From Niabella agricola (GTDB taxonomy: Bacteria > Bacteroidota > Bacteroidia > Chitinophagales > Chitinophagaceae): a stretch of DNA of 64,000 bases. Made by a program: the position numbers and the translations under genes. Under the pieces are notes generated by a model. The model was not told the DNA's origin. It did not search any database and saw only the letters and a list, made by a program, of their open reading frames with translations. Positions 17,504 through 27,184 of this stretch are shown here, one piece after another; position 1 is the stretch's first letter, and the number at the start of each line of letters is the position of its first letter. The stretch lies in the NCBI RefSeq assembly GCF_021538615.1, contig NZ_JAJHIZ010000003.1, forward strand, positions 2,790,001 to 2,854,000. Reading direction: 5' to 3'.

Positions 17504-17881
17504 TCATAAATGATTTGCAATTCTTTTGATTCCATTCTTAATAAGGGTTACATTAAAATTGATCAACAATCCGAGTTTACAACCCGAAAGTTTTAAATAG
17601 GTCAGCACCTGCGCCAAATGAATATCATTGAGTGATTCCACGGCTTTTATTTCCACAATCAGTTTATTCTCGATCATCAGATCCACGCGATAATCTGCAT
17701 CCAGCTTTATTTCCTCGTAAATGAGTGGCAGCGCATTTTGTTTCCGGATAAAAAGCCCGCTTTTGCACAACTCATAAAACAAACATGCTTCATAGGCGCT
17801 TTCTAATAATCCGGGGCCTAACTGCTGATGCACTTTTAACGCAGCATCAAATACAATTTTGGACAATTCATTCTCTGTCAT
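17504..17881 (-). CDS. GxxExxY protein
   Basis: 125 residues. The family name motif is present as G-L-L-E-S-A-Y (GPGLLESAYEACL), preceded by VFDAALKVHQQLG. DADYRVDLMIENKLIVEIKAVESLNDIHLAQVLTYLKLSG contains the D-x(n)-E-x-K pattern of the PD-(D/E)XK nuclease-like fold, and GLLINFNVTLIKNGIKRI closes the protein. The family is common in Bacteroidota and cyanobacteria. Biochemical function is unproven. The gene is bracketed by palindromic repeats on both sides, which suggests that it moves with them or derives from them. Confidence 0.92.
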   Translation of the reverse strand: MTENELSKIVFDAALKVHQQLGPGLLESAYEACLFYELCKSGLFIRKQNALPLIYEEIKLDADYRVDLMIENKLIVEIKAVESLNDIHLAQVLTYLKLSGCKLGLLINFNVTLIKNGIKRIANHL

Positions 17882-18011
17882 AGGTAGCTATTTTGATGTT
17901 TAATAAAAGGTGTGTTCTTCTTCGCGATCGCATTCGCATCGCCTTATAAATATAATTCAAAAACGGAAAAGACCGGTTCTTTATGTCTATGAAGTTGTTA
18001 GTTATATTGCA

Positions 18012-18290
18012 GTTTTTTTAACGCAAGGCGCGCAAGGTCCTCCGCAAGGAACGCGGGGAAATTTCAATACCCTCAGTTTCTGTTGCAACCTTGCAGATGC
18101 ATTGCGTACATTGCGATTTCTTTTTTACCGCAAAGACGCCAGAGTTACGCAAAGAGCGCTATGAAATTACAATAATCCAACCCTCATTGCGGTTCAATTT
18201 ACACCGCAAAGGCACCGGGATTACGCGAAGAGCGCAACGACTATTATAACGATCCGGTTTCTCTTGTTACCGCAACCTTCTCAGCAAAAG
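18012..18290. repeat. Palindromic 'cgcaagg' repeat units, right of the GxxExxY gene
   Basis: About three degenerate units (near 18012-18118, 18119-18190, 18191-18285) resemble the left cluster: aacgcaaggcgcgcaaggt, then ttgcaaccttgcag...attgcg, then ttaccgcaaagacgcc and caccgcaaaggcacc. The left edge abuts a gene-free stretch (17882-18011) with no other recognisable content. Confidence 0.75.
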
Positions 18291-18306
18291 CCAAACTTCA
18301 AAAAAC

Positions 18307-20709
18307 CTAGGCCTCCTTTGTGGCACCAGTAAATTCATCGGGAACAACTTCATCCCTTTTCTCAACATTTATCCCCACCCGCAATGCACGGAGGCCAGTC
18401 ACGCCCTGCAACTCTTCAAGCTCCACAGCCTCCAGATCGTTCAGCAGCAGTCCTTCTTCCTGCAGATAGGCAATATAATCCCGGTACTCGCGGGTTTCGC
18501 TTTCATTGAGGTATACCAACGCAATCTTTCCCGGTTGCGTAAGCCGCTCTCCCGTTTGCAGAATCCGCACTTTATCGATTCTTTTTTTGATCACCTGGTA
18601 CCGGATATTATAACTGCCCTCCACATCAAACTTGTGCTCATCCTGCCGGAAAACAATATCGATAGGCGCCGAACGGATATAGATCAGCTGAGTGGTTTGC
18701 AGGGGTATTTCCAACCGGGGCAGCAGCGCATGTGTTTCCCGTGCAATCTCTGCCATTACCTGCAGTTGCCTTAACCGCAGGTTTTGCAGGTAATACCGGC
18801 TGAAGGGTTTATGCGGCGCAATATCCTGGCCGATATAGATATCAAACTCAAAACCGTCGGTCCTGAATTTTTCAAAATAGAAAGGATAGAAGCTCTGAAG
18901 CTCATTATTGAATTGCTCCAGCCGGGCATTGATCGTATTATTCACGGTTTTGAGCGCATTGTCAAATACCCTGATATGCTTAAGTACACTTCCGGTATTG
19001 CTTTCAATCTCCACCAGGTAGGGTTGAATAAGCGGCCGCAATTCCCGGTCCTTTTCATTCAGATCCTTCAGGAACGGAGTTATTTTATTTTCCAGGAACT
19101 CATTGAGCTTGCCGTATTCAGAATCCCGGATATCATGACTGATACCGGAAAGCCATTTCCGGCATTTTCCGATCATATCGTCTACCAGCAACAATCCGGT
19201 CCGTTCACGGATCTGGTCCAGCAAACCGATCAATAGTTCCAGCTGAAAGGCAGCATCGGCCGCCATCGCTTTATTTCGCTCGATGGTAGAATTGCGGATA
19301 TCAATCGCTCCGTAAAGCGGGTATACTTTTTTAAACGATACTTTACCGATTGTCCGCTTCTGATCCGACGACAGGCGGTTATCGCGCAGATAATTCCATG
19401 CCGCCTCGTTAAATTTCCATTGAACGGCCGGTTGCAGAGCGGTAAACTTGTCTTTTACAATACTGTCCAGGTGGTTATCAAACTCATCTATTGCATTTTT
19501 TAGCAATTGTGCAATGACCGGGATGGCGTCTTTCAGCTTCACCAGGCTTTGAAGATTGAGCACATCTTTTTTATAAGAGTAAATCTCCAGCACACCGGCA
19601 ACTTCGTTGCTGTGAAAAATCGGGAACAACGCATAGGCCTGGATACCGGCCATATTTAAAAACTGCAGTAATTGCCTGGCATCTTCTGTCTGAACCGTTT
19701 CATCGATCAATACCGGTTTGGGATGATTCAGGTATTCCTCTGCCAGTTTCTGAAAACTTTTCCCGTTGTCGATGCAATGATTGGGCTGCAGCAGGATACT
19801 GTTATTGCCGCTTTCAAGCGTAAATACCAGCTTATTGTTCACCCGGAGGTTGGGCAGCAGGCCAAATTCGATGGCAGGACTCCCCATTAGCACTTTTAAT
19901 GAATGAATCACCTGTTCGGTATCTTCTTTTAGAGCAAACCGGTGCCTGCTGAGCACCACTTCCTTGATGCGCTCTACCGCATGTTCCTGCGTGATTTCTG
20001 TTACAGTAATGACGGCCAGCCCTCTGAACTTAAATAAATGCAGCGGCAGCTGTTTGATCCCCTGGCTCCAGTCATAGTCCTCGCCCTTTATATCTTTTGC
20101 CCACTCAATGAGGTTAAGCGGTGGCAGTTCTCCCTTGGCGATTACATCCACAAACCGCGTATCGATATTGATTTTAAAATACCGGGGCAATCCGTCTTCT
20201 ACATAGGACATGGCATAACTTACCTCGTTACCAATCGGAATCTGCTGGCCATACAGTTTTTCAAAGATGACCGAATACACAAATTCCATCCGTTTCTGCA
20301 CCATGGATTTGTCCTGTATCGACTGGATCATGGACCGGTGTAAGACCTCATTATTGCCCTCCATCATCTCGTAAAAGGCATCCGTGCCACATATGATCTG
20401 GGGATCCAGGGGCACGCTTAGTGCCCATATCGTTTTTTGCTCTTCTGCAAGCGCCGGCTCTACCAAACAGTACACCAATTCGAGCTCATCTTTAAAATGC
20501 ACCATCTCTTCCGGCATCAGTTCTTCTTTCAGATGCGGATTGGCCAGCAGTTTTTCAAGAACAAATTCAAAAAAATGTTTTTTTACAGTTGTTTCCCGGC
20601 TGATCCGGTCTTTAAGATATTGGATCAGCGGGTCAAAGGAAAGCGCATTCTCTAACCCGTCGATGCGCACGGCTTTCCATTTTGCTAAATCGAGTAATTT
20701 GGTTTGCAT
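18307..20709 (-). CDS. GAF-domain protein of the PPK1 operon
   Basis: 800 residues, no signal peptide. A GAF-like sensory domain is visible at about 265-405 (KPVLIDETVQ, then AGIQAYALFPIFHSNEVAGVLEIYS). The following segment (466-475, YGAIDIRNST) looks like the start of a class III nucleotide cyclase motif. A second charged motif occurs at 615-628 (FRTDGFEFDIYIGQ), but the two are too far apart for an ordinary cyclase domain and no full catalytic set is seen. The N-terminal 250 residues are unassigned. It is the last gene of the operon, starting 5 bp after the phosphoesterase stop. Probable role is sensing or signalling; the ligand is unknown. Confidence 0.75.
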   Translation of the reverse strand: MQTKLLDLAKWKAVRIDGLENALSFDPLIQYLKDRISRETTVKKHFFEFVLEKLLANPHLKEELMPEEMVHFKDELELVYCLVEPALAEEQKTIWALSVPLDPQIICGTDAFYEMMEGNNEVLHRSMIQSIQDKSMVQKRMEFVYSVIFEKLYGQQIPIGNEVSYAMSYVEDGLPRYFKINIDTRFVDVIAKGELPPLNLIEWAKDIKGEDYDWSQGIKQLPLHLFKFRGLAVITVTEITQEHAVERIKEVVLSRHRFALKEDTEQVIHSLKVLMGSPAIEFGLLPNLRVNNKLVFTLESGNNSILLQPNHCIDNGKSFQKLAEEYLNHPKPVLIDETVQTEDARQLLQFLNMAGIQAYALFPIFHSNEVAGVLEIYSYKKDVLNLQSLVKLKDAIPVIAQLLKNAIDEFDNHLDSIVKDKFTALQPAVQWKFNEAAWNYLRDNRLSSDQKRTIGKVSFKKVYPLYGAIDIRNSTIERNKAMAADAAFQLELLIGLLDQIRERTGLLLVDDMIGKCRKWLSGISHDIRDSEYGKLNEFLENKITPFLKDLNEKDRELRPLIQPYLVEIESNTGSVLKHIRVFDNALKTVNNTINARLEQFNNELQSFYPFYFEKFRTDGFEFDIYIGQDIAPHKPFSRYYLQNLRLRQLQVMAEIARETHALLPRLEIPLQTTQLIYIRSAPIDIVFRQDEHKFDVEGSYNIRYQVIKKRIDKVRILQTGERLTQPGKIALVYLNESETREYRDYIAYLQEEGLLLNDLEAVELEELQGVTGLRALRVGINVEKRDEVVPDEFTGATKEA

Positions 20710-20714
20710 GGTAG

Positions 20715-23700
20715 TTAAAATCTGAATCCGAGACTAAAATGAGGATACCAACCCTCCCTGGAATACCCGGCGAGAACCTGTACCACGGCAATCTGTGCCG
20801 GTACAAAATAAAGCCCTCCGCCTACACCGGTATGAATTTGAGTACTATTATGTCCTTCCGCCCACACTTTACCGGCGTCAAAGAACCCGGAAAAACCCAG
20901 TTGCCCGGGCAGGATATAACTCCCCAGATCCGCAATTTTTATACGTAGCTGCAGGTTGTTATATAAAAGATGCGCACCGGCAAACCGGAATTTCCGGTAT
21001 CCCAGCAAATTTTCCTGCCCGCCTAAAAACAGCGACTGGTAAAACGGCGCATCCCCCACCGTGGTTCCGCCACCAATGCGATCCGAAAAGACTACATTCC
21101 CGGTGGCGCCTATTTTTCTGAAAAGCGACAATTCCAGCAATAGCTGCGCAAAATCCCGGGCACTGGCGTTCAACCCTTTAAACCCCTGGACCCGCAGGTT
21201 CAACAGCCCGCCCGATGTGGGCAGTAATTGATCATCCCTGGAATCTGCCTCATAGTTTACAACAAGTCCCGTGTAATTTTTGTTCTGATCTACAGAGGCA
21301 CTATCATAAGTGCCAACCAGGGAAGGTGTTGCGATCAGCTTGCCCTGGTTATCGTCTTTATCGTAGTGGTAATGCTGAAAAAATGGCGAAACCGCCAGGG
21401 TCCTCGTATTTTTTATGCGCCATCTTAACCCCGGTGCAATATCCACCAGCGTAAAGCGGGCCCTGTAGTAGCCAACGCCTTTCAATTTATCATACCCGGT
21501 TCCGTTACCCAGGCCGAAGAAATTCTGCACATTATCGGGGGCCAGCACCCGGCCGGTCACCACCAGGTCTGCATGACCTATGGCGTGCAGCCAGTCGCTT
21601 TTAAAACGGAAGCTATTAGCCCCGGAGGAAAAGGAATGCAGGTACGACAACTGATGCGAATTCGCATAGGGCTTTTTCCGGAACCCCTGGTTTACAAACC
21701 GTACACCTAGTCCCAGCATAATCCCATCGTCCCTGTTAAATCCAAGATTGGGATGAATCATGTACCGGTTGTAAAGATCTGTAGGTACGTACATTGTATT
21801 GGCACTGTCATTTGACAACCGCTTGCGGATGCTCATATCCGCACCGGTAAAATGCACACTGTTTTTCCTGCCATATACCCGGATATTTTTTCTCCCCGAA
21901 AGCACCTGGTATTGCTTTTCATCCTTGTTGCCGATGATGCGTAGCCGTATTTTTGAATGGCTGTTAATTACCACGCTGTCCTTACCGGAATGTATATACA
22001 GGCGGATCTCTTTGGTAACGCCCGGGTCAAATATCCGTTCAAACAACTGATCCGAAACCGCATCGTCCTTATTGATCTTATGAATGCTGATCTTCAGACC
22101 ACGGTTGCCGGCATCGGTAATCTGCACCAGCTCCTTCTTGTCGGAGGTTTGTATATCTACCACCCGGTTATAGAACCGGTAGTAAGTGGTCATGGCTTCC
22201 GGAAGGCGGCTTCGCCGTTCTTTCAGGATCTCCAGAAACTTATCATGATCCATGTTATAGGACGCCGCGGGCAGCCGCTTCAGCGCGGTTTCCAATACCG
22301 AATCCGTCACTGCAGCAGTAAACTCCTGTACCAGCTGTATCCACTGGTTATAATCATATTGATTAAAGAAATTACCGTTCAACCCTCTCCCCGCCATAAA
22401 GTAGGCGTTGATCTTTTTGATTCGGCCGGAAAAGTCATGCAGCCGCGGCATTATAGACGGTCCGGAGGCGATGGTAGGCAATATGCCCTGCACCACATGA
22501 AATACCTGGTCGCGGTCGCGGGGCACTGGTATATACCGGCGATCTTTCTTCTTTTTATCATAGGCCCAGCGCCATTGATCCTCATGCCGGTCCCAATCCC
22601 CGATCAGCAGGTCTACCAGGCGGGCTTTAAAGTAGGTAGCAGTGTCTACGGTATTGTCATTGTCCTTCAGCAGGTTCTTATACATTTTTTCGGTATTATC
22701 CGATTTCCCGATCGGCTCCCGTTCTTCGAGTAAACAAACCTTATTGAAAAAATTATCCGCATAGGGCAACAGTGCTGTATCGGGCGCCACTACCCCAATT
22801 ACCGGATTGGCATGCGGCACCCCAACCGCATTGGCGATAGGTGGTACAATAAGTGCTGAGAAAGGGTGTTGCCCGCTCAACGCATCGGTAATGGCGTCCT
22901 TGGCAAACGTATTCCGCAGCGCTTCCGGCAGGAGGATCTCCATATTCTTATTTACATTGCGCAGCACCCACTCTTTCCCCGAGGGGTTTACCAGCCGGAG
23001 CGATTTGGTTTGAAGTCCACCACCTTCCTTTATCGGCGAAAGCCCCCCGCTGATCTCCGAAATCCGCAGCACCGGCAATTTGGTAGGCGCCGCCCATTCT
23101 TTTCTGAAATTTTCTCCGAACCAGATGCGATGGCCAGGTCCTGGCTTGTCAAGTGCTGCATTAGTACGCACGACTACACTATCTGCTGTTGCCAGTGTTG
23201 TGTTCCTCACTGCCGTCCACTGCAACTCCGGCGTTATAAATGGCAGACGGTACGTAAATGCTTCCTGTATGCGTCCGCCTTCCATCATATAATAGCGGAC
23301 CTTTAATGCGCCTCCGGTCAGGAGATCTATAGTTACAAACCCGCTGTTCTTTTTTGCAAAAAGGCTATGCCTTCCTTTTTTCACATAGGCGTTTTTAGCA
23401 CCCGCTCCACTTACAATCTGTACTTCCTGCCCTTTAATAAATTGCAGTCCGTGTTCGTGCCCCGCCACATGCACCAGGTTTTTGTACCCGGCGCACACAC
23501 TGTCGATAAGGGCTGTCATCTCTTTATACAGGGGGTGCCCCTGGTCCTCGGGGTTAGGAATGCTGCTCCGGAGCAGGGGGTAAAGCGATCCGATCACGGG
23601 CAGGGGAATATAAAGCGCCTTATTCAGGTTGGTAAGCGGAAAAATATGATCCTTTAGGTTGTAATAGCCTCCATGCACGCCATAGCTTTGAAAAGGATGG

Positions 23701-24314
23701 TGGCAAACCAGGAAGATCATTTTACCGCGGTTACGGTTTACGATCTCAGAAAACTTTTCCAGGAAGGCTTCCTTTGTATCACAGGCGCAGTCCTCACTGG
23801 TTTTTTGATGCTGAAACAGCCACCATTCGCTGTCGAAGGCGATCAGTACTGCATTTTCCGAAACGGGGATTTCTTCCGGGCCGGGACAGCCTTTTCCGGG
23901 CGCCAGTTGCAGGCGGGGATTGTTTTGTCCGTTCAAAAAAGCGTCCTGCGCCAGAATCTTTTGATACCCTTGTTTGCCCATCCGGTCCCAATCGTGGTTA
24001 CCAGGTACAAAGATCACTTTTGCGCCGTTTTGAAGCATGGGTTCATACTGTGCCGACAGAATTTTTTCGGCTGCAGTAATGGCAGCGGTATCTTTCAGCG
24101 GCATCCCGTTAGGATAAATATTATCTCCCAGGAACAATACGATGGTTTTTTGACCCAATACGTTCTCCGCTGCTGTTTTAATTACCTCCGACTGATGGGG
24201 ATTGATTTCACCCGCATCCCCGATCAATATCAGGCGGTTTTGAACGGAGTCCTGTGCCCGTACCCCGGCAAACGGAATGCATAAAAAAAGATATCCGATA
24301 ATTTTTTTCAGCAT
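20715..24314 (-). CDS. Metallophosphoesterase fused to an outer-membrane beta-barrel
   Basis: 1199 residues with a signal peptide (about 1-20, ending VRAQ). The N-terminal calcineurin-like phosphoesterase domain has all its metal motifs: GDAGE at 32-36, GDN at 63-65, GNHD at 105-108, CHHPF near 204-208 and GHEH at 285-288. A middle region (about 400-760) has no family I can name; it contains RLVDLLIGDWDRHEDQWRW, a D-W-D-R-H-x-D-Q-W pattern of some kinase-like folds. The C-terminal 320 residues alternate as a surface-antigen/BamA-type barrel and end in FSLGFRF with the terminal aromatic typical of outer-membrane proteins. A phosphatase tethered to the outer membrane is the simplest reading. 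It starts 5 bp after the SdiA-regulated-like gene. Confidence 0.88.
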   Translation of the reverse strand: MLKKIIGYLFLCIPFAGVRAQDSVQNRLILIGDAGEINPHQSEVIKTAAENVLGQKTIVLFLGDNIYPNGMPLKDTAAITAAEKILSAQYEPMLQNGAKVIFVPGNHDWDRMGKQGYQKILAQDAFLNGQNNPRLQLAPGKGCPGPEEIPVSENAVLIAFDSEWWLFQHQKTSEDCACDTKEAFLEKFSEIVNRNRGKMIFLVCHHPFQSYGVHGGYYNLKDHIFPLTNLNKALYIPLPVIGSLYPLLRSSIPNPEDQGHPLYKEMTALIDSVCAGYKNLVHVAGHEHGLQFIKGQEVQIVSGAGAKNAYVKKGRHSLFAKKNSGFVTIDLLTGGALKVRYYMMEGGRIQEAFTYRLPFITPELQWTAVRNTTLATADSVVVRTNAALDKPGPGHRIWFGENFRKEWAAPTKLPVLRISEISGGLSPIKEGGGLQTKSLRLVNPSGKEWVLRNVNKNMEILLPEALRNTFAKDAITDALSGQHPFSALIVPPIANAVGVPHANPVIGVVAPDTALLPYADNFFNKVCLLEEREPIGKSDNTEKMYKNLLKDNDNTVDTATYFKARLVDLLIGDWDRHEDQWRWAYDKKKKDRRYIPVPRDRDQVFHVVQGILPTIASGPSIMPRLHDFSGRIKKINAYFMAGRGLNGNFFNQYDYNQWIQLVQEFTAAVTDSVLETALKRLPAASYNMDHDKFLEILKERRSRLPEAMTTYYRFYNRVVDIQTSDKKELVQITDAGNRGLKISIHKINKDDAVSDQLFERIFDPGVTKEIRLYIHSGKDSVVINSHSKIRLRIIGNKDEKQYQVLSGRKNIRVYGRKNSVHFTGADMSIRKRLSNDSANTMYVPTDLYNRYMIHPNLGFNRDDGIMLGLGVRFVNQGFRKKPYANSHQLSYLHSFSSGANSFRFKSDWLHAIGHADLVVTGRVLAPDNVQNFFGLGNGTGYDKLKGVGYYRARFTLVDIAPGLRWRIKNTRTLAVSPFFQHYHYDKDDNQGKLIATPSLVGTYDSASVDQNKNYTGLVVNYEADSRDDQLLPTSGGLLNLRVQGFKGLNASARDFAQLLLELSLFRKIGATGNVVFSDRIGGGTTVGDAPFYQSLFLGGQENLLGYRKFRFAGAHLLYNNLQLRIKIADLGSYILPGQLGFSGFFDAGKVWAEGHNSTQIHTGVGGGLYFVPAQIAVVQVLAGYSREGWYPHFSLGFRF

Positions 24315-24319
24315 AGGGG

Positions 24320-25150
24320 CTATTGTTTACGCGCGAACTTTAAAACGGCGCCATAAGCTGCCTGATTTTTTTCGTTGCTGATCCATAAATTCCCCGCTTT
24401 GTCAAATGCAATCCCCTCCGGTTGGGCGTAAAGTGATGGCTTCAGGGCATGCATTCCTATTACCTTCCATTGCGGATCCGCTACCAGCAACATTTTGTTT
24501 ACAGAAGACAATACATACCATTCGCCGGTCTTTGGATTCCGGGCCAGCGCACTGGGCTTTAGCGTATTTTTTTTTGATTTATTTTCCTGCAGGGTTGCCG
24601 CATCCAGCGTAAACGCGCTTTTAACCGCTAGTTCGCTGCCGCTCCATTGTAATAAATAGCCTGTTACCTGGCTTGTTTTTTTATCCGCTTTGCATTGTTT
24701 ACAGAGCACGTATAGGTCTCCGCTAACCGGGTCCGCGTACAGTGCTTCATATTCTCCTTCCGGCACCAGCTTTTTCCATTCCTGCACCGAAACGGCCTCA
24801 TTCAAAGCTGTTTCATTCACTGGAAATGCAAACAAACTGCCATCACTGCGCAAGATTACCATATGGCCGTTGCTTACCGCCAGGTCTTCATAATCGCCTT
24901 TTTTTCCAAATTTTGTAGCCGCCAGTTCTTTACTGCCCGGTTTAAAATGAAATACGGTTCCACTTTCGTCCTGAACCGCATAAAGTGAGTCGCCGCCTGC
25001 GAAGGTAATTCCCGAGATCTCGTCCAGGATAACGGGCATGTTAAAAGTTTCGGGCCGGGACAGGTCATAGCCGGCGGGGCTCGTATATTCCTTTTGTCCC
25101 ATGCAGGATGCTGTTGCAAGGGAAAAAAGCAGCATGCCGAATTTATTCAT
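24320..25150 (-). CDS. SdiA-regulated-like lipoprotein
   Basis: 276 residues. A lipoprotein signal ends at the lipobox TASC (C16). The body has the beta-propeller-like pattern of the SdiA-regulated family: LDEISGITFAGGDSLYAVQDESGTVFHF, GDYEDLAVSNGHMVILRSDGSLFAF, KPSALARNPKTGEWYVLSS and PEGIAFDKAGNLWISNE. The family name comes from E. coli YjiK and does not mean that SdiA is present. Its ATG overlaps the PPK1 stop by 4 bp, so translation is probably coupled. Its place between a polyphosphate kinase and an outer-membrane phosphatase suggests a role at the envelope. Confidence 0.85.
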   Translation of the reverse strand: MNKFGMLLFSLATASCMGQKEYTSPAGYDLSRPETFNMPVILDEISGITFAGGDSLYAVQDESGTVFHFKPGSKELAATKFGKKGDYEDLAVSNGHMVILRSDGSLFAFPVNETALNEAVSVQEWKKLVPEGEYEALYADPVSGDLYVLCKQCKADKKTSQVTGYLLQWSGSELAVKSAFTLDAATLQENKSKKNTLKPSALARNPKTGEWYVLSSVNKMLLVADPQWKVIGMHALKPSLYAQPEGIAFDKAGNLWISNEKNQAAYGAVLKFARKQ

Positions 25151-27168
25151 TTTCCGTATTTTTCTTTTAAGTAAAGGTAAATCTCCCTTTGCGATCTGAA
25201 ATCATTTTTGTTTCCGGACGAGGGTATATTCCGGGCGTCTTCTCCAATCCATACAGCCGCTGCTGTATCCTCCCACTGCATTTGCAGGATGGTCATCAAT
25301 TCATTTTTCAATGCCGGATCAAGTATGGGAAAACAAACTTCAATTCTCCGGTACAGGTTCCGGTTCATCCAATCGGCAGATCCGAGGAATATCTGCGGGT
25401 CTCCGTTGTTCTCAAACAAAAAGATGCGCCCATGTTCCAGATAACGGTCTACGATCCGTTTTACTTTAATCCGTTCGCTTAAGTTTTCCACACCGGGCAC
25501 GATCCGGCAGATGCCGCGTACGATCAGGTTCACCGTTACCCCGGCACAACTGGCTTCATACAGTTTAGCGATCATGACCTCTTCCTCAAGATTGTTGAGT
25601 TTAATGGTAATGCCGGCCTTCCGGCCTTCGCGGGAATGCATGATCTCTGTATCAATCCGGTGTATGAATTCCCGCTGCAGGTTAAACTGTGCCACCAGCA
25701 GGGTATTAAAAATGCCATGCTCTTCAGGCGCCGGTTTGCGGCGTTTTGCCAGAAAAATAAAGAGTAGCTCCAACTCTCTTAACAGGACCGGGCGGGCGGT
25801 AAACAGGATATAATCCGTGTAAACGCGGGCAGAGGATTCATTGAAGTTGCCGGTGGAAAAGAGACCATAGTCTTTTAACCGTCCCTGGTGGCTGACCCTG
25901 ACCAGGGCTACCTTGGCGTGTACCTTTAATCCCGGAATGCTGTAGATGATCTTCACCCCGGCCGCCTTCATGGTCTTCGCCCACCGGATGTTGTTCTCCT
26001 CATCAAACCGGGCCTTTAACTCTACAAAAGCCGTAACTTTTTTTCCGTTCCGGGCAGCCGCGATCAGCGCATTCGCGATCCTCGAATCCCTTGCCACGCG
26101 GTACATGGTTGTGTATACTTCTGCTACCTCCGGCCGCATTGCCGCTTCATTAAAAAACCGCAGTACCGCATCGTAAGAGGCATAGGGTGTATGCACGATA
26201 AAATCGTTTTCTGCGATATGATCAAACAGGGAAGCCACTTCCGGTATCATTGAAAAGGGCGGCTCCGGAGGATAAAGCAGGAATGGGGGCTTCACCGGGA
26301 ACGAAAAAAAGTCTTTCAGATTGTGATAGTACCCGCCGGATGTGGTATTGGCGCCCTGCAGTCCATACGTATCGATCAGTGTATGCAGCAATGCCGGCGG
26401 CAGATCGGGGGGATATAACAGACGCGTGGCCAGCCCAAAATCCCGCTTCTGAATTTCCTCTTCTATTTTTACCGCAATGTCTCCCGCATATTCGTCCCGC
26501 AAGTTCAGTTCCGCATCCCGGGTTATTTTAATATTATAGGCGCCTTTAACAATGGCATTTTTAAAGATTATATCCAGGTATATCCGGATGATATCCTCTA
26601 TAAAAAGCACGTAGGTAATACCATCGCAACTGGTGTGCAAAAAGCGCGGAACCTTATCTGAGGGAATATTTATAATGTAATTGCACCCTTTGCCGTGCTG
26701 CTCCAGGTGTACCAGCATGTACAGTTTGTTATTCTCCAGGAATGCCGGTTTTTCCGCATCCAGCGGTATCAATACAATATATGCTGCCAGTACATCAAAG
26801 AAATAGGCATTTAATGTAGCGCGGATACCCTCGGGAATGGGTTCGTGATACACCAGGTGGATTTTCTCAAGCCGGAGTGCGGGAATGATCTGTTCTTGCA
26901 AAATAGCGCCGAATCGCTGCTGTTGCCGGTTGATCAACTCTTTTACCTCCTCCATTACAGGGAGCCTTGTATCGGCTTCCAGTTTTCCGATCGCCTTTAT
27001 TACCGGCATACGCACCCGGTAAAACTCGTCCAGGTTCGAAGAATAAATGGCCAGGAAATTAATCCGCTCCAGTAAGGGCACTTCCGGCCCCGCTGCTTCT
27101 TCCAGCACCCTGCCGTTAAACTGTAACCAGCTGATATCACGGTCGTTCCATTTTTGCAATAGCTCCAT
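25147..27168 (-). CDS. ppk1: Polyphosphate kinase 1
   Basis: 673 residues, the usual length. PPK1 reversibly moves the gamma phosphate of ATP onto polyphosphate through a phospho-histidine. The N-terminal domain (RDISWLQFNGRVLEEA, then NFLAIYSSNLDEFYRVR) is typical. The two active-site histidines are H417 in GLKVHAKVALV and H579 in RYLEHGRIF. STGNFNESSARVYTDY and GICRIVPGVENLS are further signature segments. It starts 16 bp after the HD-PycTM gene and overlaps the next gene by 4 bp. No exopolyphosphatase (ppx) is in the window. Confidence 0.97.
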   Translation of the reverse strand: MELLQKWNDRDISWLQFNGRVLEEAAGPEVPLLERINFLAIYSSNLDEFYRVRMPVIKAIGKLEADTRLPVMEEVKELINRQQQRFGAILQEQIIPALRLEKIHLVYHEPIPEGIRATLNAYFFDVLAAYIVLIPLDAEKPAFLENNKLYMLVHLEQHGKGCNYIINIPSDKVPRFLHTSCDGITYVLFIEDIIRIYLDIIFKNAIVKGAYNIKITRDAELNLRDEYAGDIAVKIEEEIQKRDFGLATRLLYPPDLPPALLHTLIDTYGLQGANTTSGGYYHNLKDFFSFPVKPPFLLYPPEPPFSMIPEVASLFDHIAENDFIVHTPYASYDAVLRFFNEAAMRPEVAEVYTTMYRVARDSRIANALIAAARNGKKVTAFVELKARFDEENNIRWAKTMKAAGVKIIYSIPGLKVHAKVALVRVSHQGRLKDYGLFSTGNFNESSARVYTDYILFTARPVLLRELELLFIFLAKRRKPAPEEHGIFNTLLVAQFNLQREFIHRIDTEIMHSREGRKAGITIKLNNLEEEVMIAKLYEASCAGVTVNLIVRGICRIVPGVENLSERIKVKRIVDRYLEHGRIFLFENNGDPQIFLGSADWMNRNLYRRIEVCFPILDPALKNELMTILQMQWEDTAAAVWIGEDARNIPSSGNKNDFRSQREIYLYLKEKYGK

Positions 27169-27184
27169 CGCGCTTTATTGACCG

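Noticed and set aside
17238..18290. CRISPR array
   Set aside because: Repeat units are about 100 bp, imperfect and internally palindromic, with no regular spacers and no cas genes.
24320..25150. Quorum-sensing gene, from the SdiA-regulated family name
   Set aside because: The name derives from regulation of an E. coli homologue. No LuxI or autoinducer-binding protein is visible.
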